Assembly (NCBI GenBank): GCA_963768165.1
Contig: CAVYHJ010000026.1
Coordinates: 926,255-990,254 of the forward strand
Direction of reading: 5' to 3'
Length of the DNA: 64,000 nt
Source of the DNA: CAVYHJ01 sp963768165 [NCBI: uncultured bacterium]
GTDB taxonomy: Bacteria > UBP4 > UBA4092
Shown here: one piece after another, positions 51,898-60,560 of the stretch
Layout of the letters: the number at the start of each line of letters is the position of its first letter
How positions within the stretch are numbered: the stretch's first letter is position 1
The notes under the pieces: model-generated
The model's input: the letters and a program-made list of their open reading frames with translations, nothing else
Told to the model about the DNA's origin: nothing
Databases searched by the model: none
Position numbers and translations under genes: made by a program

Positions 51898-52010
51898 AAA
51901 GTTTTCCTTACAATCCAGGCTTGGGAACCATCCCTACCGGCGATTTAATTCGGGTGGAATATTACGTGGCAATTATCTGCCGTATCCTTGGGACCACTTT
52001 GGTTACGTAA
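51894..52010 (+). pseudogene. Remnant of a pseudopilin 3' end
   Basis: The frame from 51894 reads ATG AAA AGT, then FPYNPGLGTIPTGDLIRVEY. This matches the C-terminal tag of the intact pilins (YDPTNGTVGPGDLIRV). The hydrophobic N-terminal pilin helix is absent, because the stretch directly follows (and overlaps by 4 bp) the FTR1 stop. It is a truncated leftover of a second pilin gene in this locus. The rest of the gap to 52122 contains no gene. Confidence 0.7.
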
Positions 52011-52121
52011 TCCTTGTTCATTTGGTGTATAATTGTTATCCCCTTTAGTTCCCATTTCTTCTACAAGAGATGAAAATACGCCTTTCAATTGAGATTGTTT
52101 ATTAGTGAGTGAAGATACATA

Positions 52122-53276
52122 ATGAAAGAAAATAAATTTAAATTAGGAGATATTCGGAAGGTCTTTGGCCCGGCTTGGCTTGTCATGATGGCGGATGTGG
52201 ATGCCGCCAGCATAATCACCGCGATGCAATCAGGCGCGGAATTCAAATACCAATTTATTTTAATTCTCTTACTACTCATCATTCCCTTGTATTTTATATG
52301 CGAGGTCGCCGGCAGGATTGGTTCTGTAACAAAAAAAGGTCTCGGTGAGCTTATCAGGGAGAATTTCTCAAAAAAGATATCCATCGCATTAAGCTTCCCT
52401 ATGGCGATATCCGATTTTCTCAGTTATGTTGCAGAATACGCGGCCATCGCCGTGGCAAGCACCATCGTTGGAATATCTCCGTTTATTACGCTTCCATTGG
52501 CGTATTTAATCCACATAGTGATTGTTTTTAATAAGAAGTATACAACTGCGGAAAAATATCTCCTTGCAGTTTCTTTGGTGATGCTAATACCATATCTGAT
52601 TTTCATGGGCAAGAGTGAAACTAAATATCCTTTGATTCCTGAGAGTTTAAACAAGGATTTTCTATTTCTTATCGCCGCCAATGTTGGCGCGGTAATCATG
52701 CCGTTCATGCTTTTCTATCAAACATCGGCAACCGCTCAAAAGGATTTTTATTCGGTGCAGGCAACTAAGATAGAAACCTTTGTAGGTGCTATTTTCAGCG
52801 AGATTTTAATGGTTGCCGTCGTCATCGTAAGTGTTGGACTTCCCCATAACCTGGCCATCAACACGAATCATGACCTCGCCAATGCTATCATGAGTCTGGG
52901 CGGAACTTATACTCCAATCATGTTCTCCATAGGACTGGCAGCTGCAGCTTTCCTTGCCCTGGTTGTAATCTCTCTGGCAAGCGCATGGGGCGTGGTGGAA
53001 TCACTTGGAATGAAAGGCGACATGTGGTTCAAGATTTACATTCTTGAAAGTCTTCCCGCCGTAATATTGCCCTTGTTTTTTGTAAACCTGATTGGCCTTA
53101 TACTAGGTCTTATGGTTGCCCTTGTCTTTGTTTTGATAGGACCTGTGATAGCCCTTGGCATATTGGCTCAAAAGAAAGAGTTGATGGGGGATCACGTACT
53201 TAGTAAGTTTGACAAAATCGCATTTTGGGGAAGCGTTTCGGTCGTAATCGTTTGTGGGTTCTTGGCATTCTTTTAA
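52122..53276 (+). CDS. Nramp-family divalent-metal transporter, atypical motif
   Basis: The product has 384 aa with about ten to eleven hydrophobic segments. TM1 reads FGPAWLVMMADVDAASII, where the canonical DPGN metal motif is D-A-A-S (residues 27-30). TM6 has AVIMPFMLFYQTS, keeping the Met but replacing the His of MPH by Phe. The family imports Mn2+/Fe2+ with protons; the changed Asn and His point to a divergent subgroup, so substrate is uncertain. It ends the pilin-FTR1-Nramp locus. Confidence 0.8.
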   Translation: MKENKFKLGDIRKVFGPAWLVMMADVDAASIITAMQSGAEFKYQFILILLLLIIPLYFICEVAGRIGSVTKKGLGELIRENFSKKISIALSFPMAISDFLSYVAEYAAIAVASTIVGISPFITLPLAYLIHIVIVFNKKYTTAEKYLLAVSLVMLIPYLIFMGKSETKYPLIPESLNKDFLFLIAANVGAVIMPFMLFYQTSATAQKDFYSVQATKIETFVGAIFSEILMVAVVIVSVGLPHNLAINTNHDLANAIMSLGGTYTPIMFSIGLAAAAFLALVVISLASAWGVVESLGMKGDMWFKIYILESLPAVILPLFFVNLIGLILGLMVALVFVLIGPVIALGILAQKKELMGDHVLSKFDKIAFWGSVSVVIVCGFLAFF

Positions 53277-53330
53277 TTTTGTAAAAACTTATCCCTTTAA
53301 ATATAGTTTATCAAAAATCAATAATTTAAT

Positions 53331-53358
53331 TTGACAATTTTTAAAAGAAAGGTATAAT
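53331..53358 (+). promoter_or_regulatory. Consensus sigma-70-type promoter
   Basis: TTGACA (53331-53336), 16 bp spacer, TATAAT (53353-53358). Both hexamers are perfect. The ATG of the next gene is at 53366, seven bases after the -10, so transcription would start at or just before the start codon. Confidence 0.8.
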
Positions 53359-53365
53359 AAAATAT

Positions 53366-53566
53366 ATGACGACATTTTTATTGTGGTGTATTTTATTGGT
53401 CTTATGCTGGCCATTAGCTATAGCAGTACTAATTCTCTATCCCATCCTATGGCTAATTCTTCTTCCTTTCAGGGTCGTAGGAATTATGGTGGAAGGGCTG
53501 CTGAAATTACTATGGGCCATTGTGACACTGCCAGCTAGGATTCTCAAAGGATTCTCACAAGCCTAA
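53366..53566 (+). CDS. Small hydrophobic membrane protein
   Basis: The product has 66 aa, mostly hydrophobic: two helices (~3-32 and ~38-58) separated by LPFRVVGIMVEG. Start supported by a consensus promoter directly upstream; mRNA may be leaderless. No family recognised. It converges on the GH74-like gene. Confidence 0.65.
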   Translation: MTTFLLWCILLVLCWPLAIAVLILYPILWLILLPFRVVGIMVEGLLKLLWAIVTLPARILKGFSQA

Positions 53567-53641
53567 CAATCACTCGTCTCCTTTATAAAGATTAAAATCA
53601 TATTTTTAGCGGTTGTCTATTGTAAGAAAATACCGAGAGAT

Positions 53642-55939
53642 TCAATATTTTTTCCAATCCTGAATGAAGACACTGGAGGTATTTCCGACCCGGATACCGT
53701 CGCCAAAACTGGTTACCCAGATTTCGTTGGAATTATATGGATTATAATAGACCCGTTCCGGTTGGCGGAAGGGATAGCCGGTGACCACGCTAAAGGTTGG
53801 AGTTCCACTTCGCAAATTGGACGTGTACCAAAGCCCGTTGGTTTCTGTAGTCAGGTAAAGTTCATTGGAATTATTGGGATTAACGGCGCAGGAACCGACA
53901 CGATAAATTCCCGTGAGCAATGACCATGTGCCTCCACGATTCTGTGTTTCGTATAAACCGCCTGCCAGATTATTGGTTGCATAAGGACCGCCCCATCCGC
54001 TATAGACACCGACATACCAGGTGTTTTGCGTTGTATCGAACGGGTCAACAACCAAATCTTTAGTCCAATAATGCATATAGGTTCCCGTCCTGTCAATCCA
54101 GGTGGTACTCCCCGAATTCAATACAAAAACTCCCGCGCTATCCGTAAATGTACTGCCTGCGTATCTGCCTGAATACGTGCAAACCACCGAACCGTCATTA
54201 AGTACATGGACATTGAATGGATGTCCCTGCGTGCGCGGAGGGTTGGGTAATTTTGCCCAGGTAGACGATGCACCGCTACTGATGTTGTAGCTAACATAAA
54301 TTCCTCCGTTTGTACTGTTAATCACACTGGCATACACGGTATTGGTATTATTAGGGTCAATCGCCAAATCAATCACCGGATGGTTGAAATTATGTAGCAC
54401 CTGCCACGTTTTTCCGGTATTGGTAGAATACAAGACGGCGCCATTTCCACCGTCAATCGAAGCGTCCGTCAAATGCGTGCTTTCATAGATATCATGGATA
54501 CTGGATGTTGCCAAATAAATGATTCCATTGGTGGGATGCTTAATGCATTGATACGAAGTATTATAGCTATCCCCCGTGTAATTAAACGACCAACTGGTGC
54601 CCGCATCCACACTCCGAATTCCGCGAATATCCGTAAAACATCCCCAAATATTCGATGCGTCATACCATGTCACGTGCCAGCAGGAGGTATTTTCCAAACC
54701 AATCCCTTGATAGGGTTTTCCCGCGGGAATTAATGTATCGGGCGGGTTTTCATCCAATGGATTGACGTAGGCTTGCTGCCAAAACGCCCCGCCGGTGGTG
54801 GAAATATGAATGAATCCATAATCCGTAAAAGCAACCTTGTTGGAATCGTTGGGCGCCACGTTAAATCCGACAATTCCCCCGCCATACGACCAATCGCGGT
54901 CTCCGCCGTTCCCTTCCCAACCGGTATAAATATTTTGGTTGGTGGAGGTCAATAAAACTTGTTGCCAATTACCGCCGCCGTTGGCGGTTTTGTAAACCAC
55001 CGGCCAGTCCTGGTTATAATACCCGCCCGCCAAATAGGCATTGTTAATATCATTCAATGCGGCGGCGACAAAAACCACTCGATGAGTAGAATCAATCCCC
55101 GTTTGTATCTGTGTCCAATTGGAAATTCCCCAATCCATTTTGTACACTTTAAGAGGATTGGATTCACTGAACAAATCTTCAATAGTAATTCCCGGATAAA
55201 TATCCGCATTGGGACAAGTAATCGCATAGAATCGAGTCGTACCATTTTCTTTGGCACCGGCAAATGAGATCATGGATTCGGAAGAAGGAATCCCGGTTGC
55301 GGTTGAAGCATTGAATGTGCTGCCGTTGTTTTGAGAAACGAGAAGACAACTGCTCGTTCCAAAATAAATATTATTCCCATCATAAAACGCTCCCGCTACA
55401 TAACACCCGTTCCCGCCATTTGGAAAATAAAGTTTGGATGAAAATGTGTTCCCGCCGTCGGTTGAAAAATAAAGAGTATCGTAATCAGAAATTTCCACCC
55501 GATTGGTTGTGCCGGGATCGGCAAATAAACTAAACGCTCCTCCATATGTTGAATCACCCGAAAGAGGTGTCCAGGTTTGTCCGCCATCCGTGCTTTTGAC
55601 GGGAGTTTGTGAATCGTCGGAGTAGTCAATGTTATAGAGTATCGAAGGGTTACTGGTGAAGTTCACCTTGGCAAGCCGTCCCCCTTGAATATTAGCGAAA
55701 TTAACTGTTGTCCATGTCGTTCCCAAATCCAGGCTGTGAAACAATTCGCTCATATCGCAGGACGCATACACTTCGTTGGAATTAAACGGACTGAAACTCG
55801 GCGCGAAAGTCGCCCCTCCGCCCCCGATTCCGATGGATTGCCAATTATTCGGCGGAGTAACGGCAAATAGACTTGTAACGGTTAGCAAACCGAGATAATA
55901 AATACACAACATTTTCCTAAAAATATCTTTAGGAATCAT
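53642..55939 (-). CDS. Secreted GH74/BNR-repeat-like beta-propeller protein
   Basis: The product has 765 aa with a signal peptide (cleaved near LFAVT). The start of the mature part, NWQSIGIGGGGATFAPSFSP, resembles GH74 xyloglucanases. Many BNR/Asp-box motifs of the form STDGGQTWTPL, SQNNGSTF, TANGGGNWQQV and TSTNTGKTWQVL are spread along the chain, as in two seven-bladed propellers. GH74 Asp catalysts cannot be assigned with confidence. It may hydrolyse xyloglucan or simply bind glycans. It fits the hemicellulose theme at 1.6-7.8 kb. Confidence 0.75.
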   Translation of the reverse strand: MIPKDIFRKMLCIYYLGLLTVTSLFAVTPPNNWQSIGIGGGGATFAPSFSPFNSNEVYASCDMSELFHSLDLGTTWTTVNFANIQGGRLAKVNFTSNPSILYNIDYSDDSQTPVKSTDGGQTWTPLSGDSTYGGAFSLFADPGTTNRVEISDYDTLYFSTDGGNTFSSKLYFPNGGNGCYVAGAFYDGNNIYFGTSSCLLVSQNNGSTFNASTATGIPSSESMISFAGAKENGTTRFYAITCPNADIYPGITIEDLFSESNPLKVYKMDWGISNWTQIQTGIDSTHRVVFVAAALNDINNAYLAGGYYNQDWPVVYKTANGGGNWQQVLLTSTNQNIYTGWEGNGGDRDWSYGGGIVGFNVAPNDSNKVAFTDYGFIHISTTGGAFWQQAYVNPLDENPPDTLIPAGKPYQGIGLENTSCWHVTWYDASNIWGCFTDIRGIRSVDAGTSWSFNYTGDSYNTSYQCIKHPTNGIIYLATSSIHDIYESTHLTDASIDGGNGAVLYSTNTGKTWQVLHNFNHPVIDLAIDPNNTNTVYASVINSTNGGIYVSYNISSGASSTWAKLPNPPRTQGHPFNVHVLNDGSVVCTYSGRYAGSTFTDSAGVFVLNSGSTTWIDRTGTYMHYWTKDLVVDPFDTTQNTWYVGVYSGWGGPYATNNLAGGLYETQNRGGTWSLLTGIYRVGSCAVNPNNSNELYLTTETNGLWYTSNLRSGTPTFSVVTGYPFRQPERVYYNPYNSNEIWVTSFGDGIRVGNTSSVFIQDWKKY

Positions 55940-56149
55940 AAATTAAAGTGTAACACAACAGAAATCGGATAACGATATAATGTTAAATCTTACCACCCCT
56001 CCATTATCAATAGGAACTGACAGGATTCAAACCACTGATTCAATGGATGATAACTGTACTTTTAAGAATATTCACTAATTCAAAATTTCTCTACCCAAGT
56101 CACCAAATGAACAATCCGTGTGTTCCCATCGTCTAACATAATGTACCCC

Positions 56150-56678
56150 GGATGGGTAACTCTATTTTTACGAAAGGAGAACCAAATGAAACAAATTGTA
56201 AGAACGTTCGAATTAATACTTGCTTTATCACTCGTTTTAACCATCAGTGCTATGGCACAATCTCAAAGTACCACGGGAGGAAATCAAGGTAGAGGACAAA
56301 GGGGATTCTATGACCCCACAACCGTGACCACCATCTCCGGCACAGTCGTTAGTGTGGAAACAGCCGCGGGTCGTAATGGCGGTAACGAGAATATCCGCTT
56401 GACCTTGAGTGTGGATTCGCAAACGATACGCGTTATGATCGGACCGGTAACCTATCTCGCGGAACAAAAAATTACCATCAGTCCCAAAGACACATTGAAA
56501 GTGAAAGGGTCCAAGATGGAAAGAAATGGCAATACCATGATCATCTCGGCGGAAATTACCAAAGGCGACAAAACCTGGACTTTGCGTGATGATACCGGCA
56601 CTCCCAAATGGGGACATCAGGCTCAAACAGCACCAGCAGCACCACAAGCCAATCAATAACCTAACGAGTTACCCATCC
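56150..56678. repeat. 13-bp perfect inverted repeats flanking one gene
   Basis: GGATGGGTAACTC (56150-56162) and its exact reverse complement (56666-56678) flank the secreted-protein gene at 56186-56659. They lie 23 bp before its start and 6 bp after its stop. They could be the ends of a tiny mobile cassette or pair in mRNA. Confidence 0.6.
56186..56659 (+). CDS. Small secreted OB-fold-like protein
   Basis: The product has 157 aa from the ATG at 56186 (AAAGGAGA upstream). The signal peptide ends at AMAQS. The core starts YDPTTVTTISGTVVSVE and contains RLTLSVDSQTIRVMIGPVTYL, DTLKVKGSKMERNGNTM and TLRDDTGTPKW. This matches a family of small periplasmic beta-barrel (OB-like) proteins, sometimes annotated MamS/MamX-like or DUF5666-like. 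Function is unknown; the fold may bind metals or small ligands. It is flanked by 13-bp inverted repeats. Confidence 0.65.
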   Translation: MKQIVRTFELILALSLVLTISAMAQSQSTTGGNQGRGQRGFYDPTTVTTISGTVVSVETAAGRNGGNENIRLTLSVDSQTIRVMIGPVTYLAEQKITISPKDTLKVKGSKMERNGNTMIISAEITKGDKTWTLRDDTGTPKWGHQAQTAPAAPQANQ

Positions 56679-56873
56679 AACTCTTTATTTTATTGGTTAT
56701 CATAATTCCCAGTCACTTACGGCTTTGTCATTCCCTGCACAAATCTATAAGTTGCATTTCTTGTATTGAGGATTTGCCAATATGGTACAGAAACTGTAAA
56801 CTTATAGAGTTGAAAATTTGATAAACATACCAAGGGAATTAAATAATCTCTTAAAAGAATTTTAAAATCAGAT

Positions 56874-58034
56874 ATGATTACTCAGATTACAACTCACAAT
56901 AGATCTATTCCACCATTCTTGCATAATTTCCCTCAAATTAAGATAAAATGTGATTGGAAAGGAAGTGTTCTTGGTGAGGAATGTACATTACATCAAATTT
57001 CGCCATATATTGGGAAAATAAAATCAGCATTAGCAAGAAAGCTGATAACATCTTTCACAAAAAAAGATGACATTATCTATGATCCTTTTTCGGGATCAGG
57101 AACAATCGCATTGGAAGGTTGGATTTTAGGGCGTAACGTCATTGCCAATGATTTAAGCCCTTATGCATTTATACTTACCTCTGCAAAACTTAATCCATGT
57201 CACGATATTGATGATACACTTTTAGAAATCGAATCAATTTCCAAACAAGTTATGAACAGAAAGTCAAAGGTGGATTTAAGAAAAGTTCCAAAATGGGTAA
57301 GATGTTTTTTCCATCATGATACATTAAGGGAGGTTATTTGTTGGTCGGATGAATTAAGGAAAAGAGATTCATATTTTTTATTTGCTTGTTTATTGGGGAT
57401 ACTTCATCACCAACGACCGGGATTCCTCTCATATCCAAGTAGTCATACAGTGCCCTATTTAAGAAAAAAGAGATTTCCTATAAATACATATCCAGAATTG
57501 TATGATTACCGACCAGTTAAAGAAAGATTAATTAAAAAAGTAACAAGAATGCTAAAAAGAGTTTCACCTTTAGATTTTTCCTTAAACAGAGAATGTTCTA
57601 TGGAAGATGCTAGTACATTTGAACCACAATATCCTATTGGTGCAATAATAACCAGTCCTCCATATATGCGGCAGCTAGATTACGCTAGAGATAATCGTTT
57701 GCGATTATGGTTACTTGGAACAAATGATTGGAAAGCTTTGGATGAAGATATTTCACCAAACGAGTCGTTTTTTATTAGTCTTATGCGGAATTGTTTTAAG
57801 TTGTGGCATGAGGTGCTAACTGAAAAAGGATTGTGCATATTAGTTGTAGGTGACACAAAAAGTAAAACATATAAATCAAATCTTCCTGCAGCAGTTACTC
57901 ATATCGCAACAAAAGAAATCGGTGGTTATTTAATGATTGGGTCTTATACAGATCCAATTCCAGATGATAGGAGAGTTCGGAGAAATCATAGAGGTAGCTT
58001 AACTGAAACAATTTTGGTTTTTCAAAAACAATAA
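56874..58034 (+). CDS. DNA methyltransferase (N4/N6 type), first gene of the AT-rich three-gene module
   Basis: The product has 386 aa. The SAM-binding motif I is YDPFSGSGTIAL (~69-80), and the catalytic motif IV is ITSPPYMRQLDY (TSPPY at 260-264), so the order is I then IV. TSPPY resembles N4-cytosine or N6-adenine methyltransferases. Between the motifs lies a ~170-residue segment that could recognise the target. No restriction endonuclease is adjacent. No Shine-Dalgarno is evident. The kinase-ATPase gene begins 13 bp after the stop. The gene is much richer in A and T than those on its left. Confidence 0.85.
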   Translation: MITQITTHNRSIPPFLHNFPQIKIKCDWKGSVLGEECTLHQISPYIGKIKSALARKLITSFTKKDDIIYDPFSGSGTIALEGWILGRNVIANDLSPYAFILTSAKLNPCHDIDDTLLEIESISKQVMNRKSKVDLRKVPKWVRCFFHHDTLREVICWSDELRKRDSYFLFACLLGILHHQRPGFLSYPSSHTVPYLRKKRFPINTYPELYDYRPVKERLIKKVTRMLKRVSPLDFSLNRECSMEDASTFEPQYPIGAIITSPPYMRQLDYARDNRLRLWLLGTNDWKALDEDISPNESFFISLMRNCFKLWHEVLTEKGLCILVVGDTKSKTYKSNLPAAVTHIATKEIGGYLMIGSYTDPIPDDRRVRRNHRGSLTETILVFQKQ

Positions 58035-58047
58035 AACGAGTTCCATT

Positions 58048-60543
58048 ATGAACGAATTCACTAATGATCCATATATAGAAATTCAGCCGATGCCCGACTT
58101 GAAAATATCTGAAAAAGTCGGAGAAGGTCAAATTGGTTTTGTATACAAAGCAATAAGACCATCGAATCCAACTGATATTTTTGCTTGCAAAATTATACCT
58201 GAAGGAAGACTCAAGGTTGGGTGGGAAAGGGAACTGGAAAAGATTTCTCAGTTAAAAGGAGTTCCTAATATAGTACCTTATCATTGGAGTGGCACAGCAC
58301 AAGATCACAATCACAGAATGTTTACATTTGTTACATTTGACTTTATCGATGGAATAAATCTTAAACAATACATATTAGAACCACCTTGGCCTTTAGATAT
58401 GGCATTTATTGAAACAATTGCTAAAATAATTTTACAAGTACTTCATGCATGCCGCTCCTGTGGTATTGTTCATGGAGATCTTCATGAAGGTAACATAATG
58501 ATATCTAAACCAGATCAACGTTTACCTGATAATCCCAGGACGATATGGATAACTGATTTTGGTTATGGTGGATCACATAATAAATTAGAACCTAAAAATG
58601 ATTATAGACAATTTTTCGCTATAATTTCCAGTTTAGTTCATAAATTAAATCCTTCCAATCTTAATCCTAGGGATAGAGTAATGCGAGAAAAGATTTCAGC
58701 ATTTTTAGAAAAGAAAGCGCTTGAAGTTGATCCTACCCAAGGTGATTTTGTAGGAAATCCTGTAGTCCTTTTGAAAGAATTTATTGGACTGGCTACAATA
58801 GCTGAACGAGAGTCTGCGGCTGCTTCAACAGGTGAAATAATTCAAGGAGTTGGAGACTACCTTTCTGCTGAAACTTTAGGATATCATCGTGATGAATGGC
58901 AATCCTTATTTGTCCCTGAATTCCTCGCTGCTCAAGACTTACTAAACCGAAATATTACGATACTCACAGGTGCAAGAGGTTGTGGTAAAACCATGGCTTT
59001 CAGAAGATTAACTGCCTTTATGGATAAAGTTGTAGAAAAACCATCAGGAGTTCCAGGGTCGGATCAATTTATCGGATTTTATCTGAATTGTCGGGATTTA
59101 GTCGAAGCATTTCCTTGGTTACCAGTGAGATTAAATAAAGCAATGAATGACCAAATAATTCATTATTTCCACCTCGCTTGGTTGAATGAGATATGCAATA
59201 CCCTGGCCTTATATGATGTTGAACAAAATAATAATTTTGATTGGTTAGATGGTTATTTGACAGGAATGTTTAGCGGAAAATATAATTCTTTACCGCTCGG
59301 AGCAGATGTTTTATCTCACGTACGAACATTTATAGAAAATGAAAAAGAGAGATGTAGATTATCTAATTTAGGTAAATATGCGGGGTTAACAAATTGGCCA
59401 TTAGCAAGACCTGATTTTCTTGATAATGTTCAAATACTTTTGACAAAACATGTCTCATGGATTGGAGAAAAACCTTTATATCTTTTCTTAGATGACTACA
59501 CAATACCAACAATAACTCGAGCAGTACAACGCCTTCTAAATCCGATAATTTTTAAAAGACGCAGTAAAATATTTTTCAAAATCTCCACAGAAGCATCTAA
59601 CAGTTTCGACAGAGAGGGATTGCGAGGAAAAACTTTAGAACTTAACCAAGATTTTGAGTTAATAGATTTATCAACTGAAACTTTGCATCAGGATTATAAA
59701 TCTAAAGAGTTATTACTAGACAAGATTTTTAGACCAAGAATCAATCGACATCAAATATTTAAAGGGAAAAACCTAGGGTTGGGAGAAATTTTGGGCAAAA
59801 CTCCTCTATCAAATAATGACCTTGCTATTCAAATTCGTGCAAATGCAGAAGATAATAAATCCTTAAAAAGGATTAATTATCATGGTATTAATAGCTTCGT
59901 TGGTATGTGGTCTAGTGATATCCGAACAATGATTCAAATGTTTTCTGATATGCTACGTGAAGCAAATGGAACTATCAAAACAGGTTCAATTCTTATTGAA
60001 CCAACGATACAGAATAATTGCTATAGAACTACAGGTGGAGAATTTCTTATATTTACAGAATCGTTAAACAACCCTTCATTATGGGAAAAAAGTCAAAATT
60101 ATCGAAGAACTAATGAACCGTTTGGTAAACATTTAAGGGATATTGCAGAAGCATTTGTGACGATTTCAAGATATGAATTAACTAAGGGAAAATATGTTTC
60201 TAACCAAGGTAGGAAATACCCAAAACAAGCATTTCGCTTAGAAATTATTGATAAATTTAGTCTTCCGAGTAATGTTATTGATTATTTTGATGGACTGATA
60301 AGATGGCATGTTTTCTTTCAAGATTGGCGTGGTAAAAGCGTGCGTGGAATGATTACCCCTAGACTTTATTTAAATAGAGTATTAATTCCTTATAGTTATC
60401 TTACTTTCTCAAGTCATGATCATATTCAATTAACAAATCAAGAACTTATAAATTTACTTGATAATCCAAACAAATTTATTGAATTTTGGCATAAGAAACG
60501 AAAATACAAAGGGAATGATGAAGATGAACTTCCTTTTAAATAA
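58048..60543 (+). CDS. Ser/Thr-kinase fused to a P-loop ATPase
   Basis: The product has 831 aa. The N-terminal kinase (~15-260) has a glycine loop VGEGQIGFVYKA, the Lys of FACKII (48), a catalytic HGDLHEGN (D144, N149) and the metal-binding DFG in ITDFGYGG (170-172). All key residues of an active kinase are present. The ATPase part follows: Walker A GARGCGKT (308-315) and Walker B LYLFLDDY (LDD ~481-483). The C-terminal ~350 residues are unrecognised. A kinase fused to an NTPase next to a methyltransferase recalls phage-defence and signalling enzymes. The architecture is not one I can name. Confidence 0.8.
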   Translation: MNEFTNDPYIEIQPMPDLKISEKVGEGQIGFVYKAIRPSNPTDIFACKIIPEGRLKVGWERELEKISQLKGVPNIVPYHWSGTAQDHNHRMFTFVTFDFIDGINLKQYILEPPWPLDMAFIETIAKIILQVLHACRSCGIVHGDLHEGNIMISKPDQRLPDNPRTIWITDFGYGGSHNKLEPKNDYRQFFAIISSLVHKLNPSNLNPRDRVMREKISAFLEKKALEVDPTQGDFVGNPVVLLKEFIGLATIAERESAAASTGEIIQGVGDYLSAETLGYHRDEWQSLFVPEFLAAQDLLNRNITILTGARGCGKTMAFRRLTAFMDKVVEKPSGVPGSDQFIGFYLNCRDLVEAFPWLPVRLNKAMNDQIIHYFHLAWLNEICNTLALYDVEQNNNFDWLDGYLTGMFSGKYNSLPLGADVLSHVRTFIENEKERCRLSNLGKYAGLTNWPLARPDFLDNVQILLTKHVSWIGEKPLYLFLDDYTIPTITRAVQRLLNPIIFKRRSKIFFKISTEASNSFDREGLRGKTLELNQDFELIDLSTETLHQDYKSKELLLDKIFRPRINRHQIFKGKNLGLGEILGKTPLSNNDLAIQIRANAEDNKSLKRINYHGINSFVGMWSSDIRTMIQMFSDMLREANGTIKTGSILIEPTIQNNCYRTTGGEFLIFTESLNNPSLWEKSQNYRRTNEPFGKHLRDIAEAFVTISRYELTKGKYVSNQGRKYPKQAFRLEIIDKFSLPSNVIDYFDGLIRWHVFFQDWRGKSVRGMITPRLYLNRVLIPYSYLTFSSHDHIQLTNQELINLLDNPNKFIEFWHKKRKYKGNDEDELPFK

Positions 60544-60560
60544 TATAAGGTCATATTGAA

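Noticed and set aside
57895-58131. Minus-strand frame across the methyltransferase/kinase gap
   Set aside because: It overlaps both strongly supported coding genes and has no ribosome site.
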